The notes: generated from the letters alone by a model not told the origin. Counted from the first letter of the stretch, positions 10,389 to 21,973 are shown. The stretch: DNA of 27,098 bases from Elysia marginata (GCA_019649035.1 BMAT01007275.1:187682-214779), one strand, 5' to 3'. Numbers and translations: made by a program.

Positions 10389-11274
10389 TTAATTTGCATC
10401 TGCCTCAACTGGTTTTTCATTTGAGTCAGTATTCTTGCCATCCACGTTACTTTCCACCTTGTCGTCCTCTTCTTCCATATTGGTATTATCATTTTCATAA
10501 GCTTTAGAGTTGTTATCACTCTTAGGCGTTTCTTCACTAACATTTTCATTGCTTTCAGCTGTATCAACATTCTCAGCCTCAGCGGGCCTAGCAGGTTCTT
10601 CTTCAGGGTTTTCTCGATCTATAGGGTCAGACTCTCTTTCTGTGGGCTGTTCACTCTGTGGCACATCTCTTGCGGTTTCACCATCGTCACTTGCTGTGTA
10701 CATCCCTGCTGATGGCTGTTCCCTCTCCGTGTCCTCAGCATGAGAGGCCCCAGCATGATCCCCATCAGTGCCTTCTGTACGGTAGGTAGAGTCATCCCCT
10801 GTTGGTATGACAACCGATTCGTCATATCCTTCATCCTCAGTTCGCTGTGTGCCAACTTGGTCCGTGCGTGCTGTTTCAGGCAGTTGAAGACGAAGTTCCC
10901 CCTCCTCAGGCTCTGGAGCATCCTCATTTGGTGCCTCATTTTGTTCCGCATCAGGCTTCTGTGCTGGTTCTTCTTCCATATCTACGTCTGCATTCTCCTC
11001 TTTCGGTGCCTCTTCTTGTCCTCCACCTGTTTCTTCTTCCATATCTTGATCTATTGTCCCTGATTCTTCCTGTTCTTCCTCCGCCTTAATTTCTTCTGTA
11101 TCCTCACTTGGTGGTTGATCTAACACTTTTTCCTCTTCATTGTGGTTGGTTTCCTCGTTTGAAACTTTTTCCAACAAGTGATCTGCCTTTGGAGCATCTG
11201 CATCCTCCACGTCCATCTTTGTTTTTTCAGATACTGTTATAGTCACTTGGTTCTCTACACCACCAGTTATAGAT
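10389..11274 (-). CDS. Terminal exon: end of last PLAT domain and acidic tail
   Basis: The acceptor is TGTTTTTCAG|ATCT, entering in phase 2 and completing a Lys codon with the exon at 17918-18081. The first residues (SITGGVENQVTITV) supply the last beta strand of the final PLAT domain. The rest is a disordered tail of about 280 residues dominated by Glu and Asp, with Asn, Pro, Thr and Ser. A degenerate repeat of about 21 residues is visible: two copies of DMEEE followed by Gln/Ala/Pro/Asn-rich sequence, 63 nt apart. Gln-Leu-rich ELRLQLPE is a short exception. Such polyacidic tails often bind calcium, basic proteins or tubulin, but no such role is shown here. The stop is TAA, and the frame continues after it. 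Confidence 0.88.
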
Positions 11275-11740
11275 CTGAAAAACAGGTGGAAAAGTTGTTT
11301 CAAGCTATTTATAGTTTCAAAGATAATGAAGTCAAGAATATAATAAATGGGTGAGATAATCTTGAATTTTGAAACATACAAAAAAAATTCAACAGCTACT
11401 GGATTAAATATGCTGATTGAATATTTAAAAACTTACATTTGATTTAAGTGCAATAGTTAAAAATCATCATTTTATTTACATTGGTGATAAAAAAAAAGAA
11501 AATGCTTCAAGATTTAAAATTACAAAAGTTATTCCAAAAAGAGTACTTAAAAAGGTAACAAGTAAAACAGTATTGGTTTGGACAGACTCAAGTAGACCAT
11601 AAATGTCTTCCATTTAGATAAAAACACCACATAATGTGTATTATTAACCTTGGTAACATAAAAAAAACAAGTCAGTTGCAACTAAAGAGTCTCCAAGTAA
11701 CTAGGCTGATTTATTTTTGGAAAAGTAGCCCTTGTGAAGG

Positions 11741-11742
11741 NN
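11741..11742. other. Two undetermined bases
   Basis: Two N inside a T/G-rich intronic stretch, probably an assembly join. Confidence 0.9.
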
Positions 11743-12234
11743 TTGTTTGTTTTGTTGGGGTTTTTTTTGTTCTATGGTGACATTAGAGTAACCATTAGAA
11801 AAGCAGTTGATCAAAAAGGCTGCAAATTGATTTAGTTCATTTGATTAATGACAATTATTATGAAAAACATTTTACATCATACATTTTAGGTTTGCACAAG
11901 CGATAAAAATAGATTGAAAGAAAATGTGTCTTGATATTAATGCTAAACTCATTTGAACTAGATAATTTGCTTATCAATATAAAAATTATCAAACATTACA
12001 ATAAAATTTTTGTATCGGTTCTATCTCTGTGGCAAAAACCTAGAAATCAACAAAGACATTATCTTTAATAATTCATAACAGACAATTTTTTTTAAACAAA
12101 GTTATATTGTTTGTCAAACAAACAGCCACACATGGTCATATACCAACATGAAACGTGAAAGAGTTTCTATCTTCTAAGTAACCACTAATAAGCAAAAAAG
12201 AATTATCGAAATTAATATCCTTGTTAGTGTTAAC

Positions 12235-12360
12235 CTATAGAATTCCCTGGCTGTGATGTTGGCTCTGGTGAGGTCATTCTTGAGCTGCCCTCTGCAAGAC
12301 TAGTGTCTGGCAACAACTGTCCGACCAGGATCTCCACTCCTGATATTGCTGTGCTACCTC
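12235..12360 (-). other. Possible cassette or poison exon
   Basis: A 126-nt block, visibly richer in G and C than the surrounding intron, lies between a TTTATAG acceptor and an ATAG|GTTAAC donor. Only one of its three minus-strand frames is open throughout, coding a Ser/Pro/Gly-rich peptide (SGVEILVGQLLPDTSLAE, then TSPEPTSQPGNS). That frame is phase 1 at both ends, whereas the flanking exons are phase 2, so inclusion would give a stop within three codons (AAG AGG TAG). It could be a poison exon, a piece of an interspersed repeat, or an exon of an alternative transcript. The splice sites are weak. Confidence 0.25.
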
Positions 12361-13011
12361 CTATAAATCTGCTCAGGAGAAACGACAAACATCACACAGT
12401 CAAACTTAACAACTTAACTCTCTTCCATCTTCACTGTTTGAAACAATGGCATGGGACTCATAGATGTTCTTTATTTAAAGCACTTTGAAAATCAAATTTC
12501 CAAACTAATAAAATAAAAATGCCACCATTTTACTACTTACAGATTATGCCAATGTCGAAATATACATCTTATCAGTGAGACTAGAAATTTACAATATACG
12601 CAATATGCTTTGCATTAACTCTGGAGGGTCAAAACGTTGTGAATCTAGTTTATATGAATGCCAATGTGTAATGATTCTTTGTCCTATGTAAGGGATTTAT
12701 GAAGTGTTTCACATAGAGAACAACAAAAATACAAGCTTATATAAGCTATCATATTTACAAGTATTAAAACCAACAGACACACATACATCACTTTGTTTTC
12801 CCCAAACCAAAGGAAAATAAGAAAATCACGATCTTAGGCCCTGACTTAACAGTGGCTGAAGGTACAAAAGCGTTTGTAGATAAGTTTGTTTTAGTTGCAT
12901 GGCTTTATAAGTTTATTGCTTTCAGAAGAAAATATTGATTCTTTATTTATGGATGTTTTTTTTATTCTTTAGGCTTTTTTTGTAGCTTTATGGGTTTTTT
13001 TTTTTTTTTTT

Positions 13012-13099
13012 NNNNNNNNNNNNNNNNNNNNNNNNNNNNNNNNNNNNNNNNNNNNNNNNNNNNNNNNNNNNNNNNNNNNNNNNNNNNNNNNNNNNNNNN
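13012..13099. other. Assembly gap of 88 N
   Basis: The gap follows a long T homopolymer, a usual place for assembly failure. It lies inside the 6.6-kb intron, so an undetected exon there is possible but not needed for the reading frame. Confidence 0.98.
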
Positions 13100-14483
13100 C
13101 ATCAAGTTTTAGCACCATCAACTTCATTAATCGTGTGTTTTTTAATCTCTGGACATTGTGATTGGCCTATCTAAACATGACAACTAACTAGATCCAAGCA
13201 ATAGGCCTACTTAATGTATTTGTTTGTTACACTGATACAAAGACTTTGCCATCAATACATAAAAGATTTAAAATTAGTAGACATTTTATTATGCTCTTAA
13301 GTTCAGTCTTCTTACGAAAATACTTCAAACTCTATGTGCACTGACTACTTTTCAATATTTGTGAACAAAGCAGGGGATTGTATTTAAGATTAAAGAAAGG
13401 GGTTAGGTCTATTTAGTTTGCCATTGATGATAAGAAGAAATGAAGGGGCACTTCCTCTGCAGGGCATACACATGAAAATTGTGACCAAGCATTATGTCTC
13501 ACAATTGGTGTGAATGAGTCTAATGTTGAAAATTCTAATTTGAGAAGACGTCTTTTAAAAGTAGTTTGATTTCCCTTTTTGTCTACATTTCAAATCAAAA
13601 GAGCGTGTAATAGCTATTCTCAAAATTTTGATAATTTGATACAATTTTTAATTTTAAGAAGCTAAAAAAATGCATGGCAATGATACAGTTGCAATATCTT
13701 GTTCATTTGCACTATATCTAAGGGACTCAGTTCATATCCAAATTACAAAAAAAAAGAAAATTAAAAAAAGAAATGGCACATGACTCTTAGCTATAAATGT
13801 ATATTGGCACATAGATTATGGCAATAGTATGATGAGTTTTTAACACAGAAAAGTCTACATACTAAAGAGCAACTATTATCTAAAGATCATCTAATATAAC
13901 CAATTCCAAAGGTACATTGAATTAAAAAGTGCAAAATAAAAAACATAAAAATTCACTGAACGGAGAAAGCATATAAAATTGAAAAGATTTATGGAAAAGC
14001 TATTATAAAACATTGAATGAAACAAGTAAAATAAAACATACAATTTTGTATGAAATCATAAGACTGTTGTGATACTGTTATACGATCATTAAGTCTTTTA
14101 GCAATGCCAATGAGCTTAAGTTATTGAACAAAGTGAAAAAAATAAAGTCTAAATATAGTGTATAAGTTACAAAAAAAATGAAAGCAAAGTCTGTAGGTTG
14201 CTTGTCTGCATAGCTAAAGGGTTATGTAAGCAGGATTAAAATAATAATCATTGCTGAAACAAAAATTCTTTAAGAAAATTTTGGCACTATGACATTGAAT
14301 AACATACAACTTTACAAGAATAAGTTTTACTCTATGAGTCAGTAATTTAAAGTAAACACATATAATTCCTGTAGACTCTTTTTTATTATTGAGTGTGGCT
14401 GTAAATTACTTGACCACATAATTAAAAAAACACAAAATTGTTCTCCTACACAGCAATTACAATCACATTTCATGGCAAAATTT

Positions 14484-15703
14484 AAGGGCAAGTGCCGCAC
14501 CCCTCTAAATAGGGGTATAGGGGTTATAGGCCTAGGGGTCCCATGATCGATTTTCAGATTTGTTGAAATTATGAAAGTTTTTCTTTTTCTCGACACAATG
14601 GCACCAGATTTTTCTTCATCAAGCACCTAGAAGTTGTTGGTTTTTTGTTGTTTTTTTTATAATTTTGAAAGTAAGGGTTTCGCTAAAATAATGTGTTGTT
14701 TCAATAGGAAAAACAAAACCTTTAGTGCACAGTATAATCTATTGCCTCTATAATAAATCCTAGCCTGCAGTGTACTTTGGGAACAGTCCTTGTTTCGAAG
14801 CGTGCAATTTCAACACAAACACTGAACAGGGTGAAGACCATTCAAAATCATAGGAATATTTTTCTATTGTCTTTTCTTTTTTACTTTCAGCCTCTAAAAA
14901 TAGCTTTTGTCCCAGTTTTACATATAAACTTCATGTTACTGACAGCGAGTATATTGTGGGTGGCAACCAGTGAGGTGAGAGAATGCTGCTTGCTGAACTG
15001 TAAGCATGCATGGGACAGTTGGTTAGGGTAGACATACACTGCTTCATTGCTTAAAACCTCAGTTTCTTTTTTCTCTTCTATTTGACTTTCTTTCGTGTTT
15101 TTCTCAAAATGTCTTTATTCTACACATATCTTTGTATATCTCCAAAAGTTGCAGAGCAATTCACTTCAAACTTTGCATATAAATTGCCAATTCACCGTTC
15201 TCGATTTTGTCCGAAGCTTTTACCAAAGTTTTTGTTTGTTTTTGTTTCACAAACATTTTTCTAGTTTGCATATAAATTGCCAATTCACCGTTCTCGATTT
15301 TGTCCGAAGCTTTTACCAAAGTTTTTGTTTGTTTTTGTTTCACAAACATTTTTCTTAGAAATAATGCTTTTCGGCATTTTTATCTTTTATGCAAACTCAA
15401 AAATTTATTAAAAAATCTTTAAAAAAGCAGCTAATTCAATTTTTGAATTGACTGTACTAAATGATTGCATTATACAGAATGCAAATCCATTGTTTAGATT
15501 CTGACTTATACAGGCCTAAAGTTTACTATTTTTAACCAATATGGCGGCTATACCAATCGGTTTCCATGGCAAAAAAACATTAGAAATGACAAAATAAACG
15601 TTTTTCTGTGATTTTTGTCCCCAAAACTTTATTGTGAAACACAAAAAATTAGATCTTATTAAGAAGAAGAAAAAAAATGCCTCTAACTGCCGCACTGGCC
15701 CTT
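14484..15703. repeat. Possible non-autonomous element with short inverted ends
   Basis: A 16-bp sequence, AAGGGCAAGTGCCGCA (14484-14499), is found inverted at 15688-15703 with two mismatches. Being GC-rich in AT-rich surroundings, the match is unlikely to be chance. It brackets about 1.2 kb that includes the 93-bp tandem duplication and no long coding frame. An ATTT on both outer flanks could be a target duplication but is weak in such DNA. The family is not identified. Confidence 0.3.
15172..15355. repeat. Perfect 93-bp tandem duplication
   Basis: Copy 1 is 15172-15264 and copy 2 is 15265-15355. They are identical for at least 91 bases, starting TTTGCATATAAATTGCC and ending ACATTTTTCT. Complete identity points to a recent duplication (or an assembly artefact). 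The open frames that span both copies are a by-product of this repeat. Confidence 0.95.
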
Positions 15704-17917
15704 ATTTCATTTTGTCACTGTTTTAGCAAAATATCATATCTCAGTGATACGCAAGAGGAAAGATAAAGCACAACTAACATTGAAAACAAGTAAAATGAAG
15801 CCGAAAGTTAAAACTAAATCCATACATTAGACTTAAATTCTACAAATTACTCATTTAGTTAACAAGCCAGCACCAAAAAACAAAAAGTTGTATTTCACTA
15901 ATTAGTCTTTGGGACCCTGTAACTTGTACCGTAAGGGATTTAACGAGGGAAAATATAAAACCCTCAGGGATAATGAAACATTTCCATAAATAATATCAGG
16001 ATACGGTCCTAAACAGATTCATACAAGCCTTTTTTATAAGAATAGGTTACAAACACTGCTAATAGTTATCTTCTCAGAATAATGCAGCTTTCACAAAAAT
16101 TAAAAGAATGAGCCAGATGTAAAAGCAAAAATGAAAGCAAAAAGCCTCAACTATAAAGATGTAATATCCTTACATAAAAAGACACATTCATTGATATAAA
16201 AAAACCTAAAAACTGATTAGAAAAAAAAAACCAGGCATAATGAGACATTTATCTGAACACTGGAAATGGGTTAACTCTAGTCTCAGCAGGTAAACTGAGC
16301 AGGAAGTCGGAAATATATTCCCAATACTCACAAATTCACTTATGACTTTGATTTTTGCATACATCATCAAGTTTATAAATTTCAAGTTAGTAAGGTCCTC
16401 TACTAGAAAAGGCAATTAAACTTTGACATAAAACATAGAAAGGCTCATTTATTAAACAAAGTAAGCATAAAAAAGGAGAACAAGTCAGAGATTTTCAATT
16501 AAATTGTATGAAATTAATTTCCCAGTAAGCGCTGAATGGGCACATGGGAACAAATTAAGTTTTGCCTAGACTGGGGATTAAACCCACGAGCTCTTGGATA
16601 ATAAAGAATCTTATTTGTTAAAAAATGAGGATAGTTTGATTTCCGATCTTTAATGATTTTTTAAAAACTTTTGACTGACAAAGTGGCATGAAAAAATTCA
16701 ACCTGCTTACTTTGTATGAAAAAAAATCAGTCTGAGAAGTATTTTTACTACTGTTGAGATTTAATTCTTATTTAAAAAAAAAACATAATAATAAATTAAA
16801 TTCAGCCAGTTAAGAAAGGGAATGTGCAGACGTTTTTAAACAAAGGCAGTACAATTTAATGTTTGCTGCACTAAAAATATGAAAATAAAAACGTTAACTG
16901 CTATTACTTTTTTTTAAATAAAACTTCTTTTTAATTCAATCTCAAATGTTTAGGATGAAAGACTCAAATGGCAGCAAAAACCGTTAACTCAAAAATATTT
17001 ATTACTTTTATTTTATAAGCAACAGCAGTTTTGTTTTTTGGGTGAGCAAACATTATATAACTTATTGGTTTGGTTTTACAAATGTGGTAAAACATTGACC
17101 AACTAAGGACAAATTATGACATAAAAATTTAAAGTTTTTATGGGAAGAAATGTAGGTCAAACTAGGATTATTCCTAAACATTGAAGTATAATGCTATAAA
17201 TATGAACAGGTAATAGTTACATGCACAGAAAATGTATGAACAAGCTTAATTATCATACATCTTGTGTCCAGGGTGAATGAGTTGGGTGTCATAATTTTCA
17301 AAAGGCATTTTTGTTTTGAACTAGAAATCTTTGTAAGCTTTCAAACATTAAAGATTTCATAAAATTATCAAGCTTTTGTGAAAAGATATTAAAACTTTTG
17401 CTGATTTGAAATAAAGAGAAAAAGAAAAAAAGTAGACTTTTAAAGGGCACTTTCACAAAAAAACAAATTTCCAATTCCCACTCATTTGCCAATGGCCCTG
17501 GACGCGAGGCAAATGTAAATTTGTAAATGCAAAGGTTAAACTGGTTGCACCTTAAGAACTGCTTTCAATCATTGGATTTGCAGAAGAGATAGTTAGAAAA
17601 AGGAATTGAAGCAATTGATATTTGTGTCAATAGGTTAAGCTAAAAGCAAAAGTTAAAAAGAAAAGTCAATACAGAGATCAGAAGAAAATTGCAGAATAAT
17701 TTAAGAGTAAATGAAAAGATCAAGTCACATAAAAACAAGAAGAAAGACAATGAAGAGAGATAGATAGATGAATTAGTTAAGACATAAAGCAATAGTTTGA
17801 TAGACAAATAGGTAGCTAGACAGATGGATTTAAAGACGGAAAGAATGATAACTGCATTTGACAAAAATAAATCTGTAGCTGATTGAGCATTGTTATAATG
17901 TTCAATTATTCACTTAC

Positions 17918-18081
17918 TTTCCATAAGGAAACACAGAACTTTCTCTGATGTGAGGATCCACTTTCCTGACCATCACACACTGCAAGCCCCAGGCAGCATC
18001 GGGTTCTGACCCTCCATCATGACCAACAATGACCTTTTGAAGGTCACCCAAATCCACTGCTTCCAAAATGAAACTATCAGT
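17918..18081 (-). CDS. PLAT domain 5, middle part
   Basis: Phase 0 in, phase 2 out (AA|GTAAGT). It encodes TDSFILEAVDLGDLQKVIVG, then HDGGSEPDAAWGLQCVMVRK. This matches the PLAT core in which a Thr-Asp-x-Phe strand is followed by a Gly-His-Asp turn and a Gly-Trp-like element before the next strand. It continues the domain started at 18941-19095 and ends in VFPYGK, where other PLAT domains have the Phe/Cys-Trp segment. The usual Trp-Leu of that segment is missing in this copy. Confidence 0.93.
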
Positions 18082-18940
18082 CTGTCCAACAAAGAGCAAA
18101 AAACAATGTCATTTAGGAAGAGCCCACAATAGAATGGAAGTCGGATGTTTTGTGACCTAAACCCAGATACTGGGTGATAAAGGCTATTGCTAGACTGATT
18201 CACAATGTCTTGTCATGACAATGATGATGACAATTATTCATTTAAATTTTTCACTTTCTGTTAAATAAGCTCTTCAATAGTCATAGTGAGCAGTAAGGAG
18301 AGCATAGTTCATATTGCAACCAGTTTCTTTGTTAGTGTGATTCTAATAGAGCAAAAGCACAGAAGTGCATTTCTTGTGCTCTGATTTATGGCTATCCAAA
18401 ATAGGAGAACATTGTATATTTCTCACATCCTGGGTAATTTTTAATTTAAATCTTTTATTTTTTTAAGATCTTTCAAGAGTAAAAAATTGGGTGTTTCAAA
18501 AAAGAACTGCCATGGTCATACACTTGAAATAAAGGAATGTTCAAAACTGAATTTTCCTTGTTTGAAAAACATTCTGTTCTAGCAATGAGTCCTGAAGTTT
18601 GCAGTATATTTGAAGTGGTCAAATCAGATAATCTTTCTGAAAAATGTTTGACTACCATATTGTCTCATAGGTATCAAAGGTTATATAAGCATAGAATATG
18701 AACCTGTTTCTTCTGCAGACATTAAGACAGTATCCATATTTTATTTTATTACACTCTAAAATTTAATCGCCCTCGTACAAATGGATAAGATAAAGAGAAG
18801 AAAAGAATTGTACAGTGTTATTTTTCTTATCTTTATATATCCGACATTCTTAATTCTTGAGGACTAGTCGAGAGAACTTGACAAAAGTTTTTTTCCTCTT
18901 TCTATAAGATTAATTTGGTTAGACCACAGAAAAATGTTAC

Positions 18941-19095
18941 CTTTCCCTCTAAAAACTTTTTGTTTGAGCCAGAGCTATTTTTCAGTGTCCGTTTGCCAGA
19001 ATCTCCTTGACTGCCGACTAGAGTGATGTGGACATTGGCCTCGGTGCCAGCATTCTCTAATGCTTCTGTCACAGTTTTCACCAAGTATTGACATG
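18941..19095 (-). CDS. PLAT domain 5, N-terminal part
   Basis: Phase 1 in (T|CA gives Ser) and phase 0 out before GTAACA. It encodes the classical opening of a PLAT domain: YLVKTVTEALENAGTEANVH, then ITLVGSQGDSGKRTLKNS. The Gly-Thr-(Asp/Glu)-Ala-(Asn/Lys)-Val strand and the GxxGDSG turn are the clearest LOXHD1-type signatures in the window. The exon ends FLEGK, and the next exon begins with the expected Thr-Asp. Confidence 0.95.
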
Positions 19096-19623
19096 CTGAA
19101 TTGCATAAAGAAGACATTAAATAACTTTGAGGTAATGTTTCTCTGTTTTAAAAATCAAAAAAGTTAAAACTCATGGCAGTTGGAAGATCAACCAAAAATA
19201 CAAGAGATATCAAAAGTTATGTGTGGAAAATGACCCAAATAGTATTTTTGGCATTGCTTTTATAAGATGTTTCAAACTCTTTTTCATTCAGTCATGACAA
19301 GTTGTGTATGTAATTTATTTGGGTTTCAGACCAAACTTTTCTATTAGAGAGCTACAGCTTAATGGCTTGTTATCCAATTTTATAATTTCATTCGCATAAT
19401 AAAGAGAAATTCGTGAAATTTTAAGCCCTTGAAGCCCTTTAATTTGTTTGTAGTTTTTACAGAATATAACAATCTACAACATAGATTAGCTCTTGCTTAA
19501 TATTATTATGACATAGATTGATAAAAATTTGATACTAATTCGTCTGATATGATAACAGTCAAAATATAACGGGGCAGTCAAACAAAAACATATCAAGTGA
19601 CATTTAGTCCTCAGCTAACTTAC

Positions 19624-19756
19624 ATTCTAAAGCAGGCCCATCTTGGGAATCCACTCCAGCCTCATACACAATATCTCCATTTTCAGCATCAAATGACAGC
19701 CACCTGTCAACATTGAACTCATGCTTGTCCTGACTGACTTGGTTCTCCAGAATAAG
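19624..19756 (-). CDS. PLAT domain 4, C-terminal part
   Basis: Phase 0 in and phase 1 out (GAAT|GTAAGT). It encodes LILENQVSQDKHEFNVDRWL, then SFDAENGDIVYEAGVD. The Phe-x-Val-x-Arg-Trp-Leu followed by an acidic Asp-Gly loop is the usual end of a PLAT repeat. A short linker (SQDGPALE) leads straight to domain 5. Confidence 0.93.
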
Positions 19757-20156
19757 CTGATGACAAAGAAAAACAAAATGTTTCAATGAAAAAATATTTA
19801 AGACAGGAGATTTACAGATTCTGACTCAAAATATCTTTTGAAAGGGCAAAGATAAGAACAAAACAGATTTAAATCAAGGACAGAGCAGAGTGAATCCCAC
19901 AGTGTAAAATGTTAACAAAATAATTGATACCAGCATTGGGTAACGATCATTTTTCTCTCTTATAAAATTATACATTCGTAGTATACCTTTTTTTTGTCAA
20001 AAAAACGTAGTTTAAGATATATCTAAAAGTGTTCATGTAAATTGTTTTTCAATTTTCTGATTCAAAATCAAATAAAATGTATTGTTCTATATGAGAAAAA
20101 AAATTAATCATCTGCATGTAACACATAATACGGCATGAATGGAATTCAAAACTTAC

Positions 20157-20249
20157 CCTGCTGACTCTCCAGCCTGCAGATTGGCCAGCGTTATCATGTT
20201 CAAGTCTGATTTTCTTTAAGGGGCCTATGAGATCTTGGTCCAAAAATAT
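20157..20249 (-). CDS. PLAT domain 4, middle part
   Basis: A 93-nt exon in phase 0 at both ends, after an ACTAG acceptor and before GTAAGT. It encodes DLIGPLKKIRLEHDNAGQSA, then GWRVSR. The Lys-Ile-Arg-x-x-His-Asn/Asp-Asn-x-Gly...Gly-Trp motif is the most conserved part of PLAT domains in LOXHD1-type proteins. Confidence 0.95.
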
Positions 20250-20801
20250 CTAGTAAAGAAGAGAGATGTAGAGTTATTTCTATGACTTGTGGTAGTTATA
20301 GAAACAATTACCTGTCTGTGATATGTTAAGGCTTTTACATATTTTTTACTTTGCTCTCATATTTTAATACTATTTAGTTTTTTTTTCAAAATGGTGCTGT
20401 ATATTCAAAGAATTAACTAAATCAATTCCATTTAACTCATCCTGAAGATTGTAGGTATATAATTAGCTGCTTTCCCTGCTCTATTACAAAAAGGGTTTAT
20501 TTAAGCCAAACTAATGAAGATTTAATCTGTAGGCTTGATGCACAGCTTTCAAAGAAAACAGAGTGAAGGCTTAAGAACTGCTATGTGAGCTTAGAAAGTA
20601 AAGGAAAAGCTAAAAGAGTTTTCAATCTAGATTTGCAAATTCCTGGCTTATAATCTCTGTACAAATAGTCTTAACCATGACTCAATGCTAAGCAATCCTT
20701 TAGCAATTTCACACAGCCTTCTGCAGCCAAATTGAGGGAGATACTTATCTCTCCTTGTTGGTGTTTATCTGATGGCATTTAGTTCTGCCTCACATCCTTA
20801 C

Positions 20802-20965
20802 ATCAAATTGATCTGTTTTTCCTGGCTGGAAACAGTCCTGCTCTTCAGACTCAAGACTAAGTGGCCCCAATTGACCATTAGTACCAAAAACAGTGAGAGA
20901 TACATTAGCCTCAGTCCCGCTGTCAGCTTCAGGAGCAGTAACTGTGTATACACGCCAGGCTCCAA
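20802..20965 (-). CDS. PLAT domain 4, N-terminal part
   Basis: Phase 1 in, phase 0 out before GTAAGG. It encodes AWRVYTVTAPEADSGTEANV, then SLTVFGTNGQLGPLSLES, ending GKTDQFD. The Gly-Thr-Glu-Ala-Asn-Val strand and the terminal Thr-Asp-x-Phe are typical of PLAT. It follows the charged linker exon at 21283-21372. Confidence 0.95.
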
Positions 20966-21282
20966 CTGGGCATGAAAGAAAGCGGAAAGTGATTTTAGCA
21001 GGTCAAAAGATAGCTAAAATTTTTTAAGCTTTGTGCTGTTAGTAGCATCAAGAAGTCTGATAATATGTCTTGTGACCTGGGCTTATGGGTCAGAAGTTGG
21101 AAACTCAAATTTAAAAAACGACCTTTATAAGTTTGTTTTGTTTTTCATATTTTTCTCTATATTTTAAGTCAACAAATAATCCTAAATTTCATATAACTTT
21201 TGATAAAATTGCAACATGTTATTCAGCCATTTATTTTACTACAAAGATTCTATATTGCATTGATTTTATGTAAATGACCCAC

Positions 21283-21372
21283 CTTTTGGTTTGGGTGTCT
21301 CTGACTTAGGTGGCGTTTCTGGTTTGATTTCTGAGGACTTTTCCTCATGCCGTTCTGACATCTTCTCTTGCT
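21283..21372 (-). CDS. Charged Lys/Glu/Pro linker exon
   Basis: Phase 1 at both ends, 90 nt. It encodes a disordered linker (EQEKMSERHEEKSSEIKPET, then PPKSETPKPK) between PLAT domains 3 and 4. A 1-1 exon without domain content could be skipped without breaking the frame, so it is a candidate for alternative splicing. Confidence 0.85.
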
Positions 21373-21973
21373 CTAAACAAAATTTTATAAGCTTATATCA
21401 TTTTCTTATAACTTAAGTGAGAAACAGAAGGAAAAAAAATGATCCACCACATATTTAAAGAGATTTTTTTTACATTCTAATCAACCAAAATAAGAATCAA
21501 ATTATCAGAAATGAATGCTTAAAGATTGAAATTTGGAAAAAAACAGTTTGTATCATAATTTCCAGCCTGAATGTTTAGTGTAGTCCCCATGTGTCATTTT
21601 TTTTTACCATTTCTACTAATTGTTCAATGCTACTTTATTTAAAGTAATTTTTGTGAACTCTCAGTTTTTGAATAGCAAATCTTTTATTCCTTCTCAGCTT
21701 TAACCAGAGGATAGAAATAGAAATTTTAGAATTTTATGACACAAGAGAGCCATAAATGTTGAAAGATTAAATCAAATGAGGTGCTCCTGAGACAAATATG
21801 GTTGGGTTTTTGTTTTTTTTTTTGGGGGGGGGGGTTTCTGTTATCATTAAAGTTTGTTTAAAAGCAGACATCTTGTAATTACACATAGTTTGTCTACGAA
21901 ATCAAAGTTTAAGGCTAACTTAATAATGCATTAGTACTGCTATAAAAACGTTTTAATGGCTGTTTAAATTCAC

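Larger units (their letters stand above)
11275..17917 (-). other. 6.6-kb intron before the acidic exon
   Basis: The largest intron in the window, with GTAAGT donor at 17916-17917 and TTTTTCAG acceptor. It joins the two flanking exons directly in phase 2, completing a PLAT domain. It contains two N runs, a possible cassette exon (12235-12360), a perfect 93-bp tandem duplication and a possible inverted-repeat element, described separately. The rest is AT-rich with no coding content that I can support. Confidence 0.75.

Noticed and set aside
10256-11089. Several plus-strand open frames opposite the acidic exon
   Set aside because: They are antisense products of the Glu/Asp-rich coding strand; the His/Leu/Phe-rich composition is what reversed GAA and GAT codons give.
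11275-11381. Extension of the acidic exon's frame upstream to an ATG at 11381
   Set aside because: A strong acceptor at 11275-11276 and in-phase joining to the PLAT exon show that this is intron. The extra residues are AT-rich translation of intronic DNA.
14339-14626. Minus-strand open frame in the large intron
   Set aside because: It spans the G/C-rich inverted end of a possible repeat, lacks credible splice sites and has no domain. The PLAT frame needs no exon here.
15082-15358. Overlapping open frames on both strands, repeated peptide
   Set aside because: The repeated peptide comes only from the 93-bp tandem duplication; no splice context or domain supports coding.
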